From: Selenomonadales bacterium
GTDB lineage: Bacteria > Bacillota > Negativicutes > Sporomusales > UBA7701
Direction: 5' to 3'
Assembly (NCBI GenBank): GCA_029976065.1
Contig: JARKNV010000080.1
Location: forward strand, 48,847-112,846
Length of the DNA: 64,000 nucleotides
Each line of letters opens with the position of its first letter. Position 1 is the first letter of the stretch. The translations under genes were made by a program, and so were the position numbers. Under the pieces are notes generated by a model. The model searched no databases. It was not told where the DNA came from and was given only the letters and a program-made list of their open reading frames with translations. Below are positions 35,060-44,335 of the stretch, one piece after another.

Positions 35060-36043
35060 CTAACCCGGATTTGAAGCCTCGAACCGCTCGTAGGCCTTGA
35101 TAATCCGGCCGACTATCTCGTGCCGTACGACATCGCTCTCGTTCAGGAAAATCGCTTCGATGCCGCGGATCCCGGCCAGCACTGCCTGGGCGTGCTTGAG
35201 GCCGGAAGAGTTTCCTTGGGGCAGGTCCACCTGGGTGATATCGCCGGTGACGACCATCTTCGAACCGAAGCCGAGCCTGGTGAGAAACATCTTCATCTGC
35301 TCGGGAGTGGTATTCTGGGCCTCATCGAGGATAATGAAGGAGTCGTCGAGGGTACGGCCGCGCATATACGCGAGCGGCGCCACCTCGATCACGTTCTTGG
35401 CCATGTATTTCTGGAAAGTATCGACGCCAAGAATATCATACATGGCGTCGTAGAGCGGGCGCAGATACGGGTCGACCTTCTCCTGGAGGTCTCCGGGCAG
35501 AAACCCCAGCTTCTCCCCCGCCTCCACCGCCGGACGGGTGAGAATGATCCGCTCGACCTCCTTGTTCTTTAAGGAAAAAACTGCCATCGCCACGGCAAGA
35601 TAAGTCTTCCCGGTTCCGGCCGGTCCTATTCCGATGGTAATGAAGCTGTTGCGGATCGCCTCGAGATACAGGCGCTGGCCGAGCGTCTTGGGCTTTATAT
35701 GGCGGCCGCGGGCGGTCACCAGCACCGTATCGGCGAACATCTGGTGCAGGTTCTCCTCCCGGCCCTCCTTGATCATCCTGACGCTGTAGCGCACATCATG
35801 GGCGGTTATCTGGTTGCCCTGGCGATAAAGAAACGCTAACTCGTTGAACAGCTTGGTCAGCAGTTCGACCTCGGCCTTGCTGCCGGTAACGACGACTTCA
35901 TCGCCGCGGGAAACGATGCGGCTGGCGAAACTTTCGCCGATGATGCGCAGGTGCTCGTCGCTGTGGCCGAGGATGGCCACGGCCGCCTGCGGATCGGCCA
36001 GCTTGATCCGCCTTTCTTCGTGCTCGCTAGGCAAAGAGTGCAT
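35060..36043 (-). CDS. PhoH-family ATPase
   Basis: The 327-residue protein has an N-terminal KH-like region and a P-loop ATPase domain, Walker [16 protein letters not shown] near residue 140 and Walker [11 protein letters not shown] near 235, with [16 protein letters not shown] as sensor I region. Linked with ybeY in many genomes, it is thought to act in RNA metabolism. It lies 6 bp from the yqfD stop. Confidence 0.94.
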   Translation of the reverse strand: MHSLPSEHEERRIKLADPQAAVAILGHSDEHLRIIGESFASRIVSRGDEVVVTGSKAEVELLTKLFNELAFLYRQGNQITAHDVRYSVRMIKEGREENLHQMFADTVLVTARGRHIKPKTLGQRLYLEAIRNSFITIGIGPAGTGKTYLAVAMAVFSLKNKEVERIILTRPAVEAGEKLGFLPGDLQEKVDPYLRPLYDAMYDILGVDTFQKYMAKNVIEVAPLAYMRGRTLDDSFIILDEAQNTTPEQMKMFLTRLGFGSKMVVTGDITQVDLPQGNSSGLKHAQAVLAGIRGIEAIFLNESDVVRHEIVGRIIKAYERFEASNPG

Positions 36044-36049
36044 GCCTCC

Positions 36050-37270
36050 CTATTGCAGGTTGATATTCATAGTCTGCCCGATATCCTCGACAGTTTCCAC
36101 CGTCACCTTGACGCGGACAAACCGGGGCTCGGCCGTATTCAGCGTGGCCACCTCGCGGGCCAGTACCTGAGCCCCTTCGGGGATGCGGTCCTGCACGGCG
36201 GCCAGCGCTTTGCCCCTGGCAAGGTCGCGGGCCTGCTCGGCGGTTATATCGTACCGTTCGGCAACCAATTCGTGAAAGATATCTATAATAGATTCGACAG
36301 CAAAATTGCTATTCCTGCCCCCGGACAGCTTTTTGTGGACCACCTCGACCTCGTAGCAGGCAAAGGGCTGCTCGGCCGCCTTCTTCAGCACAAGCTCGCG
36401 TCCGTCCGCCCGGAACGCCACCGCTACCGCCTTCCGGCCGGTACGGCGGTATACCTCCTGGGTGAGACCCGCTTCGCCGTAACCCTCGTACCAGACCCGC
36501 GCCTTGACGATCCCCGCGGCGCGGATGAACTTGTCCGGCAGGGTGATAATCGGCGTCTGCCCGTCGGCAGCCGGCGGCGGCTCGTCCGCGAAACCCTTGA
36601 TCAGCAGATCGCCGCGTTTCACGGTATCGCCCTTCTTCACCGCCGCCTGGCCGGCGATGGCGATCACCTCGGTTATAATCCCGTCCTTGGCGGCCACCAC
36701 GTGGGCCGGCGACTTGTCGCCCGCCCTGGGCAGCGTCTTTTCCACCACCTCGATCAGCGCCCGCGTGCCGGTAACGCTCACTCCCACCCAGGACAACTCC
36801 GGCAGCGCCAGCAGCATCTTTCGCTCCACCGCCTTGAGATCGAGCCCCGCTTTGGGAATCCCCGGCCGCAGCCCGTAATCGGCGGCCACCTGTGTAATCC
36901 GTTCGCCGGCCACCTCCTTGTGGCCGCTCACATCCACGAACCATACCCGGGCGGTCAGCAGCTGGAGCAGCACGAAAAACAGCGCCGCCCCCGCCACCAG
37001 CATCTTGCGCCGCGTAACGCGCTTCACGGCGAAGGGAAACCCGGCATGACCCGCCACCTCTACCCGGCTATGGCTGCGCCGGGCGAGCGGCCTGATGCGG
37101 AAAAAATCAGGCAGACGCAGGCTGGCGAACACGGCGTCGTCATGCTTGGCAATCCCCCATAAAAAAATGCCCCGCGCCAGACAAAGATTGATAAACCTCT
37201 CCGGAATGGCGCCGCTGATTTTTATCCGGACCGTGCCGTACAGGTAATTGGCGAACCGCAGTGTCAGCAT
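36050..37270 (-). CDS. yqfD: Sporulation protein YqfD
   Basis: The 406-residue protein has one helix near residues 98-118 with a large extracytoplasmic part (FVDVSGHKEVAGERI..., AKDGIITEVIAIAGQAAVKKGDTVKRGDLLI) of the YqfD/SpoIV-like family. In B. subtilis yqfD is expressed in the sporangium, and the genes here mark an endospore former. It lies 12 bp after yqfC. Confidence 0.92.
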   Translation of the reverse strand: MLTLRFANYLYGTVRIKISGAIPERFINLCLARGIFLWGIAKHDDAVFASLRLPDFFRIRPLARRSHSRVEVAGHAGFPFAVKRVTRRKMLVAGAALFFVLLQLLTARVWFVDVSGHKEVAGERITQVAADYGLRPGIPKAGLDLKAVERKMLLALPELSWVGVSVTGTRALIEVVEKTLPRAGDKSPAHVVAAKDGIITEVIAIAGQAAVKKGDTVKRGDLLIKGFADEPPPAADGQTPIITLPDKFIRAAGIVKARVWYEGYGEAGLTQEVYRRTGRKAVAVAFRADGRELVLKKAAEQPFACYEVEVVHKKLSGGRNSNFAVESIIDIFHELVAERYDITAEQARDLARGKALAAVQDRIPEGAQVLAREVATLNTAEPRFVRVKVTVETVEDIGQTMNINLQ

Positions 37271-37282
37271 CCGCGCACCACC

Positions 37283-37561
37283 TCAAGCGTCGTACTTGAT
37301 TTCCAGGATCGTGCCCTCCACGAGCAGTTGTTCGGCCTGGAAATTGCCGATGGTGAGCTCGGCGCCGGCCACCTTCAGCTCGCCCTGGTTGAGCCTGATG
37401 CGCACGAGGGCGCCGGTATACTCGATAATCCCCTTGTGGTTCTCCACCAGCAGCTGCCTGTTGCCCAGCATCGTGATCCGCGGCAGGTCCAGCACGATAT
37501 CGGCCGGAATCTCCAGCAGCCCGGCCAGCGTCTGCAGGCGGCCCTTGCGGCGGCGCTCCAT
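37283..37561 (-). CDS. yqfC: Sporulation protein YqfC
   Basis: The 92-residue protein matches YabP/YqfC: ADIVLDLPRITMLGNRQLLVENHKGIIEY, then LKVAGAELTIGNFQAEQLLVEGTI. I chose ATG 37561 (MERRRKGRLQ) behind GGGGGTGAGG, giving the usual length. It heads the operon continuing to era. Confidence 0.92.
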   Translation of the reverse strand: MERRRKGRLQTLAGLLEIPADIVLDLPRITMLGNRQLLVENHKGIIEYTGALVRIRLNQGELKVAGAELTIGNFQAEQLLVEGTILEIKYDA

Positions 37562-37626
37562 AACCCTCACCCCCATACCACAAGATATTGCAATTATTGG
37601 GGGTTTAGTACAGCGGTGGCCGCAGT

Positions 37627-37664
37627 AAAGCCCCCGTCCGCGACGTACTCGCATCCGGGGGCTT
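37627..37664 (-). terminator. Probable terminator after the HerA-like gene
   Basis: AAGCCCCCG and CGGGGGCTT form a stem with a 21-nt loop. The T-run on the minus strand is short (TTTAC), so it may be weak. Confidence 0.5.
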
Positions 37665-37681
37665 CCGCACAGCCTATTCTC

Positions 37682-39196
37682 CTACCCTGTCGCCACCCCG
37701 TGGCGGCGGCCGAGGTAATCCTCGAACTTGTGCACCTTCACCGGGGCGGCGAACCGCATGTAGTTGGTGGCCACCACCATCTCGCCGCAGTCGAGGTTCT
37801 TGATCTCGTTGCGCTGCTGGAGGATATCCTTGCGGCACATCGCCTCCAGCTTGCCGCGGTCGGCCTTCGACGCCAGGCCGAGGATGAACAGCGTATTAAG
37901 CTGCGACAGCACCTTGTCGGCAAGCAGGCGCGGCTGCTGGTCGACCACGCACAGGCCGAGGTTGAACTTGCGGGCCTCGCTCACTAGGCGGGCGAACACG
38001 TTGTTGCTGCCGTGCTCCTTCTTGCCGAGGAAGCGATGGGCCTCCTCCAGGACGATCAGCACCGGCCGCACGGCGCGGCGCTCCTCGTCACTCTTGGCCG
38101 CGTAATGGGTCAGCAGCTTCTTCGACAGCAGCGTCGACAGCGCCAGCTCGCCTACCGGCGAAACGTTCTTCAGCTCGACCAGCACCACCTTGCCCTTTTC
38201 GAGGTCGGCCATCATATCCGCCACCACCGGCGGCCCGCCCTCGCTGATATTCAGTTCGTTCTTCACATTCCAGCAGATGCTCTTGATCTTGCTGATCGTC
38301 GGCGCCTGGAACTTCTGGCCGGTACTGGCCTTCAGCTCGTCGACGAGATCGGCCGTGTCGTACTGGAGCACGTCCCGCACCCAGTTCTCCGCCAGCACGG
38401 ACGACAGCTTGTAGATCGCGTCGAACTGCGGCTCGGTAAAGGTCGCGCAGGCGGTAATATCCTCGGGGCCGACCTCGCTGTAATTCACCGTCAGTTGGCG
38501 GGCGTAATCGCCCTGGGGACGGGCGTTGTACACCGCCAGACGGTCCCGCGTCCCCGGATGGCGAGCGAGATCGCGGTAATATTCGTTATGGACGTCGAAC
38601 ACCAGCATGCCATAATTGCCGTTGTCGATCACCGATCCGGCCAGCACCTTCACCAGGTTGCTCTTGCCCGAGCCGGTCGTGCCGAAAATGCCGATATGCT
38701 CGGTAATCGCCTTCGAGCCGTAAATGCCGACCGGCAGCTCGAGCACGCCGCGGCCGCTCTTGAGAAACCCGATCTCCAGGTCGCCCTTCATTTCCGCCAG
38801 CAGCGCGGTATCCGCGGCGCTCAGCCCGCGCACCTCGCAGAAGAAATCGGGGCACGTCTTGGGGTTGAACAGGCGGTTCTCGCCATCGGCGTAGCAAAGC
38901 TGCTCCGCCATGCCGATCTTGACGGTATGGTTGCCGCCGAGATAAAACTCCAGCTCCTCCTGGTTCTCCACCTGGCCCTCGCCGTCGAGCTTGTTCATCA
39001 GGTAGCCCACGTTGTTGATCCCCGACCAGCGCGACTTCACCTTGAAATCGTAGGCCCGGATGTAAAACCGGTCGCCGCTTTTGCCCTCCACCACCAGGAT
39101 ATCGCCGAAATCCACATCCTGGTTCGGGGCGACGACAAACTCGACATACGTGCCCTTGGCGTAAATCAGCCGGCCCTTGTAATCGCTCACGTGCAT
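37682..39196 (-). CDS. HerA-like ATPase (DUF87)
   Basis: The roughly 504-residue protein has an N-terminal beta-barrel (HAS-like, residues 1-110) and a FtsK/HerA-type motor with Walker A GIFGTTGSGKSNLVKV and Walker B VLIVLEEAHRFLGKKEHG, then a C-terminal SEARKFNLGLCVVDQQPRLL segment typical of HerA. Archaeal HerA resects DNA ends with NurA nuclease; no NurA is adjacent. Start ATG 39196 (MHVSDYKGR) follows AAAGGGGGC; a GTG at 39190 is also possible. Confidence 0.85.
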   Translation of the reverse strand: MHVSDYKGRLIYAKGTYVEFVVAPNQDVDFGDILVVEGKSGDRFYIRAYDFKVKSRWSGINNVGYLMNKLDGEGQVENQEELEFYLGGNHTVKIGMAEQLCYADGENRLFNPKTCPDFFCEVRGLSAADTALLAEMKGDLEIGFLKSGRGVLELPVGIYGSKAITEHIGIFGTTGSGKSNLVKVLAGSVIDNGNYGMLVFDVHNEYYRDLARHPGTRDRLAVYNARPQGDYARQLTVNYSEVGPEDITACATFTEPQFDAIYKLSSVLAENWVRDVLQYDTADLVDELKASTGQKFQAPTISKIKSICWNVKNELNISEGGPPVVADMMADLEKGKVVLVELKNVSPVGELALSTLLSKKLLTHYAAKSDEERRAVRPVLIVLEEAHRFLGKKEHGSNNVFARLVSEARKFNLGLCVVDQQPRLLADKVLSQLNTLFILGLASKADRGKLEAMCRKDILQQRNEIKNLDCGEMVVATNYMRFAAPVKVHKFEDYLGRRHGVATG

Positions 39197-39256
39197 GCCC
39201 CCTTTCGCCGCCGCGGAAAAACAGGCGGACATTTTTTAGTCTGCGCGGCGGGGAAA

Positions 39257-39302
39257 CAAAAAAACCAGGGATTATTTACGTCTTGATCTCCCTGGTTTTT
39301 TA
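39257..39302. terminator. Bidirectional terminator-like stem upstream of the HerA-like gene
   Basis: AAAAAACCAGGGA and TCCCTGGTTTTTT flank a 19-nt loop and look like a strong terminator on both strands. It ends an unseen transcript coming from either side; no gene stops nearby, so it may be an attenuator for the HerA-like gene. Confidence 0.7.
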
Positions 39303-39476
39303 TGCTTGCCAAGGCCTGCCCTAAGCTTGCGCCGTTTCGCGCGATTTGCCGAAATTGTAACTCATATCGCGTGCGACGCATATTCTATACCGAGGGGACC
39401 GCCGGCCATCTTCCGTGGTCGTGGCCTCTACGCCTGCCCGGCTCTATGCCGGGCTTTAAACTTGGAAAGGGGAATT

Positions 39477-39728
39477 ATGATGAACGTGAATGACCGGGCC
39501 AGCGCATACACAACCCAGATGATTTCCACCATGATAAATTCCGGCTGGTTTAATGCCGGCGACAGAATCGTCGACCAGCAAACCGCGGCCGCCAACGTCG
39601 CGAACGTGACCACTGCCTATAACACTCTTTTTGATGCCGTCTTAACCAGACTTGTCGTTAGGCGGCAGGATGGTGGGACGGCAGGGCGCCGCCATTCGCC
39701 GGCCCACCCTCAACGGCGGGACCTCTGA
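39477..39728 (+). CDS. Small hypothetical protein with strong ribosome-binding site
   Basis: An 83-codon frame starts with ATG ATG at 39477, behind GGAAAGGGGAATT. The first 60 residues (MMNVNDRASAYTTQMISTMI...) look protein-like with an amphipathic helix and an Ala/Asn-rich stretch. The last 25 are Arg-rich and may be out-of-frame sequence after a lost stop. I recognise no family. The region 39303-39476 upstream holds no gene I can support. Confidence 0.45.
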   Translation: MMNVNDRASAYTTQMISTMINSGWFNAGDRIVDQQTAAANVANVTTAYNTLFDAVLTRLVVRRQDGGTAGRRHSPAHPQRRDL

Positions 39729-39770
39729 TCGCGTCCGCCGCCGGGGTGGTGCCCGCACTGGCAAAGCAAA

Positions 39771-39790
39771 CCGCCGGATCTCTCCGGCGG
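39771..39790 (-). terminator. Terminator of the floA operon
   Basis: CCGCCGGA-gaga-TCCGGCGG followed on the minus strand by TTTGCTTTG, 13 nt after the stop at 39803. Confidence 0.75.
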
Positions 39791-39802
39791 CCCACGATAA
39801 CC

Positions 39803-40237
39803 CTAATGCTGAAACGGACTCCGTAGCGGCCGCTTGCACCGCGGCGGCTGGATGATCTCCGCGAAAATAATGCCATTCACCACCGCCGCCTGGTCGAGCC
39901 GCCCGTCCCACGGCCGGGCTTCGGCGACGGCCGCCGGAACCGAGGCGGTCTCTTCCACCGGCTTGGCGTGCGGCGCGGGCGGCCGGTGGACGACGGCTGC
40001 CGGCCGGGGACGCTCGTCGGCCATCGGCGGCAGCACGACCTCCGGCACCGGCATGCGGGCCGGCACCGGTGGCGGCAGCGGCTGCTCCTCCGGCCGCTGC
40101 TCCATCGGTACGGGCGGCGGCACCTGGTCGGGAATCTCCGGGTATTTGTACTCCTCCCGGCGGCGCTTCTTCTTCAGCAGCTCCGGCAGCAGATAGAAAA
40201 TGAACATCAGGATGAGGGGTATTAAAAAATCCCACAT
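39803..40237 (-). CDS. Proline-rich single-pass membrane protein of the floA operon, hypothetical
   Basis: The 144-residue protein has one N-terminal helix (residues 4-20), a basic KKKRRR stop-transfer, a long Pro/Glu-rich linker (about 28-115) and a short hydrophobic end with AAVVNGIIFAEII. I know no named family. Position as third gene of nfeD-floA, 10 bp after floA, suggests a part in flotillin microdomains; that is inference. Confidence 0.7.
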   Translation of the reverse strand: MWDFLIPLILMFIFYLLPELLKKKRRREEYKYPEIPDQVPPPVPMEQRPEEQPLPPPVPARMPVPEVVLPPMADERPRPAAVVHRPPAPHAKPVEETASVPAAVAEARPWDGRLDQAAVVNGIIFAEIIQPPRCKRPLRSPFQH

Positions 40238-40246
40238 GGCGTTCGC

Positions 40247-41245
40247 CTACTTCTTGTCGTCAGTCTTGGGCGGGGGCGCGGCCGGGCCGGCTTTGCTGAT
40301 CGTCTCCCGCATCTGCGTATCGGCGAGGATATTGTTCATATTATAATAATCCATCACCCCGAGACGGCCTTCCTTCAGGGCCACGGACAGCGCCTTGGGC
40401 ACGTCGGCCTGCGCTTCCACCACCTTGGCCTGCATCTCCTGGGTGAACGCCTTCATTTCCTGTTCCTTGGCGACGGCCATCGCCCGCCGTTCCTCGGCCT
40501 TCGCCTGGGCGACGCGCTTCTCGGCCTCGGCCTGGTCGGTCATCAGCTCGGCGCCGATGTTGCGGCCGACATCCACGTCGGCGATATCGATCGACAGAAT
40601 CTCGAACGCCGTCCCGGCGTCCAAGCCCTTGGACAGCACGGTGCGCGAGATATGGTCGGGATTCTCCAGCACGTCCTTGTGGTCGGTCGCCGAACCGACG
40701 CTGGTGACGATACCCTCGCCGACGCGGGCGATGATCGTCGCCTCGCCGGCGCCGCCCACCAGGCGATCAATGTTGGCGCGCACGGTCACGCGGGCCTTGA
40801 CCTTCAACTCGATCCCGTTCTTGGCCACCGCGGACACGAACGGCGTCTCGATAACCTTCGGGTTGACGCTCATCTGCACCGCCTCAAGCACGTTGCGGCC
40901 GGCCAGGTCGATGGCCGCCGAGCGCTCGAACGGCAGGGCGATCTGGGCCCGGTGGGCGGCGATCAGGGCGTCGATGACGCGGTCGACGTTGCCGCCGGCC
41001 AGGAAATGGGCCTCAAGCTGGTTGACGTTGACGTCGAGGCCGGCCTTGTTGGCCTTGATCAGCGGCAGCACGATCTGGGAGGGGGGCACGCGCCGCAGCC
41101 GCATGCCGATGAGGGTGAATATTCCCACATGCACGCCGGCGGCAATCGCCGAAATCCATAGCCCCAGGGGCACGAAATGCAAGAACAGGGCCAGACCGAT
41201 GACAAACAGGACCAGTACTATCACGCTGCTTAACAAAGTTGCCAT
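40247..41245 (-). CDS. floA: Flotillin-like protein FloA
   Basis: The 332-residue protein has two N-terminal hydrophobic segments (about 5-45), [24 protein letters not shown], a SPFH/PHB domain and the coiled-coil [25 protein letters not shown]. It is close to B. subtilis YqfA/FloA in layout and organises membrane microdomains. It follows nfeD by 19 bp. Confidence 0.95.
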   Translation of the reverse strand: MATLLSSVIVLVLFVIGLALFLHFVPLGLWISAIAAGVHVGIFTLIGMRLRRVPPSQIVLPLIKANKAGLDVNVNQLEAHFLAGGNVDRVIDALIAAHRAQIALPFERSAAIDLAGRNVLEAVQMSVNPKVIETPFVSAVAKNGIELKVKARVTVRANIDRLVGGAGEATIIARVGEGIVTSVGSATDHKDVLENPDHISRTVLSKGLDAGTAFEILSIDIADVDVGRNIGAELMTDQAEAEKRVAQAKAEERRAMAVAKEQEMKAFTQEMQAKVVEAQADVPKALSVALKEGRLGVMDYYNMNNILADTQMRETISKAGPAAPPPKTDDKK

Positions 41246-41264
41246 TGAACACTCTCCTCCGATA

Positions 41265-42563
41265 CTATTCTTGGTTCTCGACGGGGCGAACGACGATGCG
41301 GTTGCCGCTCACGCTCACCACCTTGACCCTGGTTCCGGCCACGATATACTGGCCTTCCGACACCACATCGAGATGGGTGCCGGCAATATCGATAACCCCC
41401 GCCGGCCGCAGAATCGTCAGGACGATCCCCATCCGGCCGAGGTATTTCTGGTAATCGTCGCCGGAAACGAAGCCCGCGGTCGTCGTCTCGGCGTCCTTCA
41501 GCACCAGCCGCGCCCACAGGCGGCTGGAAGGCAGTTTCTTCACAATCAGCAGGAAGATCGCGACCGCCGCGACCATGCTGACGGCCATCAGGTTGAGGGC
41601 GGTCAGGTCGCCGCCCAGGGTAAGGAAAAAGCTCGCCAGGATGCAGAGGATGCCGCCCAGGCCGAAAATGCCCATCCCCGGCGTGTAAATCTCGACGACG
41701 ATCAGCACCGCGCCGGCGATGAACAGCGCGATTTCCACCCAGCCGGCCAGGCCGCTCAGCCACTGGCTGGCGAAAAAGAGCAGCACCGCGCCGATGCCGA
41801 CAAGGGCGGCGACGCCGAGGCCGGCGGTTTTGATCTCGGTCATGATCGCCAGGAAAATCAGCGTAAGGAGCGCCGATTTCACGACCGGGTTGGACAGCCA
41901 GCCGGCCAGCTTCTCCGCCCAGCCCTGGTGATATTCGACCACCGGCGCGCCCGCCAGGCCGAAATGAGCCAGTACGTCGGCCCGTTCGGCGGCCACCAGG
42001 TCGGCGTAGCCTACCTTGACGGCCTGGTAATCGGTAAGGGCGAGGATCTGGCCCGGCTCTGCGTAGCCGGGCAGGCCGAGCGTCTTGTCGACCATCGCCT
42101 CGGCCACCCGCGGATTACGGCCCGACTTGTTGGCGGTCGCCGCGAATTCCGCCTTGAGGGCGGCGATCGTCTTCTCGGTCGCCGGGATGGGCTCGGCCGC
42201 GCCGATGCTGCCGCCGGGGGCAATGGCGATCTTCTTGTGGGCGATGGCGATCAGCGCGCCGGCCGACCAGGCCCGGTTCTTGATGTGGCAGATGGTTTCC
42301 ACCGGCGCTTCGCTGATATTGTCGCGGATGACGGTAGCCGCGTCTACCAGGCCGCCGAAGGTGTCGATCTCCACCAGCACGGCGCGGGCGTTCTTGGCCT
42401 TGGCCTCCGCCATCGCCTTATGGACGAGGGCGGCTTGTCCGCCGTCGATTTCGCCCTTGATATTGATGACAATTACAGGTCCGCCGTCGTCGCCGTAAGC
42501 CGCCGGTCCGGCGGCCAGGCAGACGCTGAAGGCCAGTATCAGGATGAGTGCGAAGCGGCGCAT
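41265..42563 (-). CDS. NfeD-family membrane protein with ClpP-like serine protease domain
   Basis: The 432-residue long-form NfeD has a signal peptide ([19 protein letters not shown]), a ClpP/SppA-like domain with [12 protein letters not shown] carrying the likely catalytic Ser, four helices (about 235-345) and a C-terminal OB domain ([25 protein letters not shown]). Start ATG 42563 follows GGGAGGATAGCT. It is the usual partner of flotillins (YqeZ-YqfA). Confidence 0.94.
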   Translation of the reverse strand: MRRFALILILAFSVCLAAGPAAYGDDGGPVIVINIKGEIDGGQAALVHKAMAEAKAKNARAVLVEIDTFGGLVDAATVIRDNISEAPVETICHIKNRAWSAGALIAIAHKKIAIAPGGSIGAAEPIPATEKTIAALKAEFAATANKSGRNPRVAEAMVDKTLGLPGYAEPGQILALTDYQAVKVGYADLVAAERADVLAHFGLAGAPVVEYHQGWAEKLAGWLSNPVVKSALLTLIFLAIMTEIKTAGLGVAALVGIGAVLLFFASQWLSGLAGWVEIALFIAGAVLIVVEIYTPGMGIFGLGGILCILASFFLTLGGDLTALNLMAVSMVAAVAIFLLIVKKLPSSRLWARLVLKDAETTTAGFVSGDDYQKYLGRMGIVLTILRPAGVIDIAGTHLDVVSEGQYIVAGTRVKVVSVSGNRIVVRPVENQE

Positions 42564-42760
42564 AGCTATCCTCCCAGGCACATTATTCCTTAGTTTATTC
42601 GGCATCCGTCCCGGCCATTCCTCTTCACCGTCCGACCGGAAGCAGGAAGTTTGCCTGCCGGCGAAGTTTTTTTAAATTTTGCAACTGTTTCAAACATTTT
42701 TATTTTTTTAAGGGAGCTTGACCAATCACTTTATTTATGATATTTTCTAGGAGCGTAATC

Positions 42761-42925
42761 GTGAAGCAAACAATCGCAGCACCGGATATCACCTCAGATT
42801 GCAAGCATCGCAGCAATGAACGCCCCCTCATGGCACCACCCGCTAAGGCAACATTCATGGCAACCTACGCCGCTTATTCGCCGCAAACAACGCCGCAATA
42901 TTCGCCGCTTCACATTACAAATTAG
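42761..42925 (+). CDS. Possible small protein (54 residues), hypothetical
   Basis: GTG 42761 follows TAGGAG by 7 nt, and a terminator begins at its stop codon. The sequence (KQTIAAPDITSDCKHRSNER...) has no helix or signal and no known relatives. A promoter-like TTGACC-N17-TATTTT lies at 42718-42746, but its start point would fall within the SD, so the ORF and this promoter may not go together. Apart from this ORF and two hairpins, the gap 42564-43098 shows nothing; the AT-rich part 42660-42750 is the likely divergent promoter zone of nfeD. Confidence 0.4.
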   Translation: MKQTIAAPDITSDCKHRSNERPLMAPPAKATFMATYAAYSPQTTPQYSPLHITN

Positions 42926-42950
42926 GCAGGTCGGAAGACCTGCCTTTTTT
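42924..42950 (+). terminator. Terminator at the stop of the 54-residue ORF
   Basis: AGGCAGGTC-ggaa-GACCTGCCT followed by TTTTT. Confidence 0.85.
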
Positions 42951-43057
42951 CATTTCTCATCTTCTCGTCGATTGATAAGCCACCGGCTGCGCGGCGCTTG
43001 CCGCCGCTTTCTTCCTCCGGAAGGCGCCGGCCGCATAACGGCCGGTTGTAGCAGAAC

Positions 43058-43088
43058 AAAAGCCGGTATCCGCAAGGATACCGGCTTT
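43058..43088. terminator. Terminator of the rpsU-yqeY unit
   Basis: AAAGCCGGTATCC-gcaa-GGATACCGGCTTT with T-runs on both strands, 11 nt after the yqeY stop. Confidence 0.88.
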
Positions 43089-43098
43089 CTCATCTCAT

Positions 43099-43551
43099 TT
43101 ACTTGTTCAGCGCGTCCTTCACCATGGCGTTGACCGTCTTGCCGTCGGCGCGGCCCTTGACCTTCGGCATCAGGGCGGACATAACCTTGCCCATATCCTT
43201 CGGTCCGGCGGCGCCGGTGCTGGCGACGGCCTCGGCCACCAGGGCGCGGACTTCTTCGTCGCTGAGCTGCTGGGGGAGATAGCCCATCAGAATATCGATC
43301 TCCTGCTCGAGGCCGGCGACCAGATCGGGCCGGTTCCCCTTCTTGAACTCCTCGAGCGAGTCGCGCCGCATCTTGACCTCTTTGGCCAGGACATCCAGCA
43401 CTTCCTCGTCGCCGAGCTCCTTCTTGCGGTCGATCTCGACATTCTTGATGCTGGCGCGCACCATGCGGATGACGGAGAGGCGCAGCTTGCCGGCCTCCTT
43501 ATCCCTCATCGCCTGCTTCATGTCCTCATTGAGTCTTTCCTTGATCGACAT
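43099..43551 (-). CDS. yqeY: GatB/YqeY domain protein
   Basis: The 150-residue protein has the YqeY helical domain: LNEDMKQAMRDKEAGKLRLSVIRMV, then ILMGYLPQQLSDEEVRALV and a tail resembling the GatB tRNA-binding domain (DMGKVMSALMPKVKGRADGKTVN). It may aid tRNA-dependent transamidation; the role is unproved. It follows rpsU, the common Firmicute pair. Confidence 0.94.
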   Translation of the reverse strand: MSIKERLNEDMKQAMRDKEAGKLRLSVIRMVRASIKNVEIDRKKELGDEEVLDVLAKEVKMRRDSLEEFKKGNRPDLVAGLEQEIDILMGYLPQQLSDEEVRALVAEAVASTGAAGPKDMGKVMSALMPKVKGRADGKTVNAMVKDALNK

Positions 43552-43608
43552 GGCGGAAACCTCCGGAACATCTATCTGGGCCCGCGCGCCTGCAATGCCT
43601 GTGGCGGT

Positions 43609-43788
43609 TTAGCTTTTGAACTTCCGCTTGCGCGCCGCTTCGGATTTCTTCTTCCGCTTTACGCTCGGCTTCTCGTAGTGCTCGCGTTTTCTCACTTCGG
43701 AAAGAACGCCCGCTTTTTGGCAGGTACGTTTAAATCTGCGGAGTGCGCTGTCCAGTGTTTCGTTTTTTCCCACTTTGACTTCTGACAT
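43609..43788 (-). CDS. rpsU: 30S ribosomal protein S21
   Basis: The 59-residue basic protein ([20 protein letters not shown] and a Lys/Arg-rich tail) is a full S21. Start ATG 43788 follows GGAGGGAGATAT. It binds the 30S platform near the anti-SD region. Confidence 0.97.
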   Translation of the reverse strand: MSEVKVGKNETLDSALRRFKRTCQKAGVLSEVRKREHYEKPSVKRKKKSEAARKRKFKS

Positions 43789-43875
43789 ATATCTCCCTCC
43801 CTCCACTACAGACCTGGGGAAGATTAAATACATTCACCACAAAATTATACACGATAACGACAAGCACTGTCAATA

Positions 43876-44223
43876 TTAGCCCGGAGGCCAAGTCATAAAC
43901 CGGCCGCCGAGAATGTGCCAGTGGATGTGGTGAACCGTCTGTCCGCCGTTATCCTTGGTGTTGACGACCGTCCGGAAGCCGTCCTCGGCCAGGCCGAGCT
44001 GGGCGGCGACCTTCGGGATAACGGTCATTATGTGGCCCAGAAGGGGGATATCTTCTTGGCAGGTCTCGCACAGGTTGGGGATATGGCGCTTGGGCACCAC
44101 GAGAGCGTGGACGGGGGCCGCCGGCTTGATGTCGGGAAAGGCGACGACATGCTCATCCTCGTAAATTATCTTGACAGGGATCTCCTTGGCCGCAATCTTG
44201 CAGAAAATACAGTCTTGCTCCAT
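43876..44223 (-). CDS. HIT-family nucleotide hydrolase
   Basis: The 115-residue protein has CIFCKIAAKEIP at the start and the histidine triad HHIHWHILGG near residue 98, as in Hint/HinT purine nucleoside phosphoramidases. Start ATG 44223 (MEQDCIFCK) follows GGAGAGGAAG. It precedes rpsU with a 90-bp gap. Confidence 0.94.
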   Translation of the reverse strand: MEQDCIFCKIAAKEIPVKIIYEDEHVVAFPDIKPAAPVHALVVPKRHIPNLCETCQEDIPLLGHIMTVIPKVAAQLGLAEDGFRTVVNTKDNGGQTVHHIHWHILGGRFMTWPPG

Positions 44224-44335
44224 AACCGGCTCTTCCTCTCCGCTCAGCTTCACCGCTTAGTAATATACGCGTTTTTAGGAAAATATTCTGCCTTTTTCTT
44301 TGATATCCTGCCGCCAGGCGGCCTACCGGGAAAAA

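Noticed and set aside
39303..39476. c-di-GMP (GEMM) riboswitch before the 83-codon ORF
   Set aside because: A GCGACGCA string resembles part of the motif, but the second conserved loop and the GCAAAGCC element are missing.
43025..43046. Palindrome CCGGCC-gcataac-GGCCGG as a tenth repeat copy
   Set aside because: It resembles the repeat ends but has no AGATG core or second arm; likely a simple hairpin next to the yqeY terminator.
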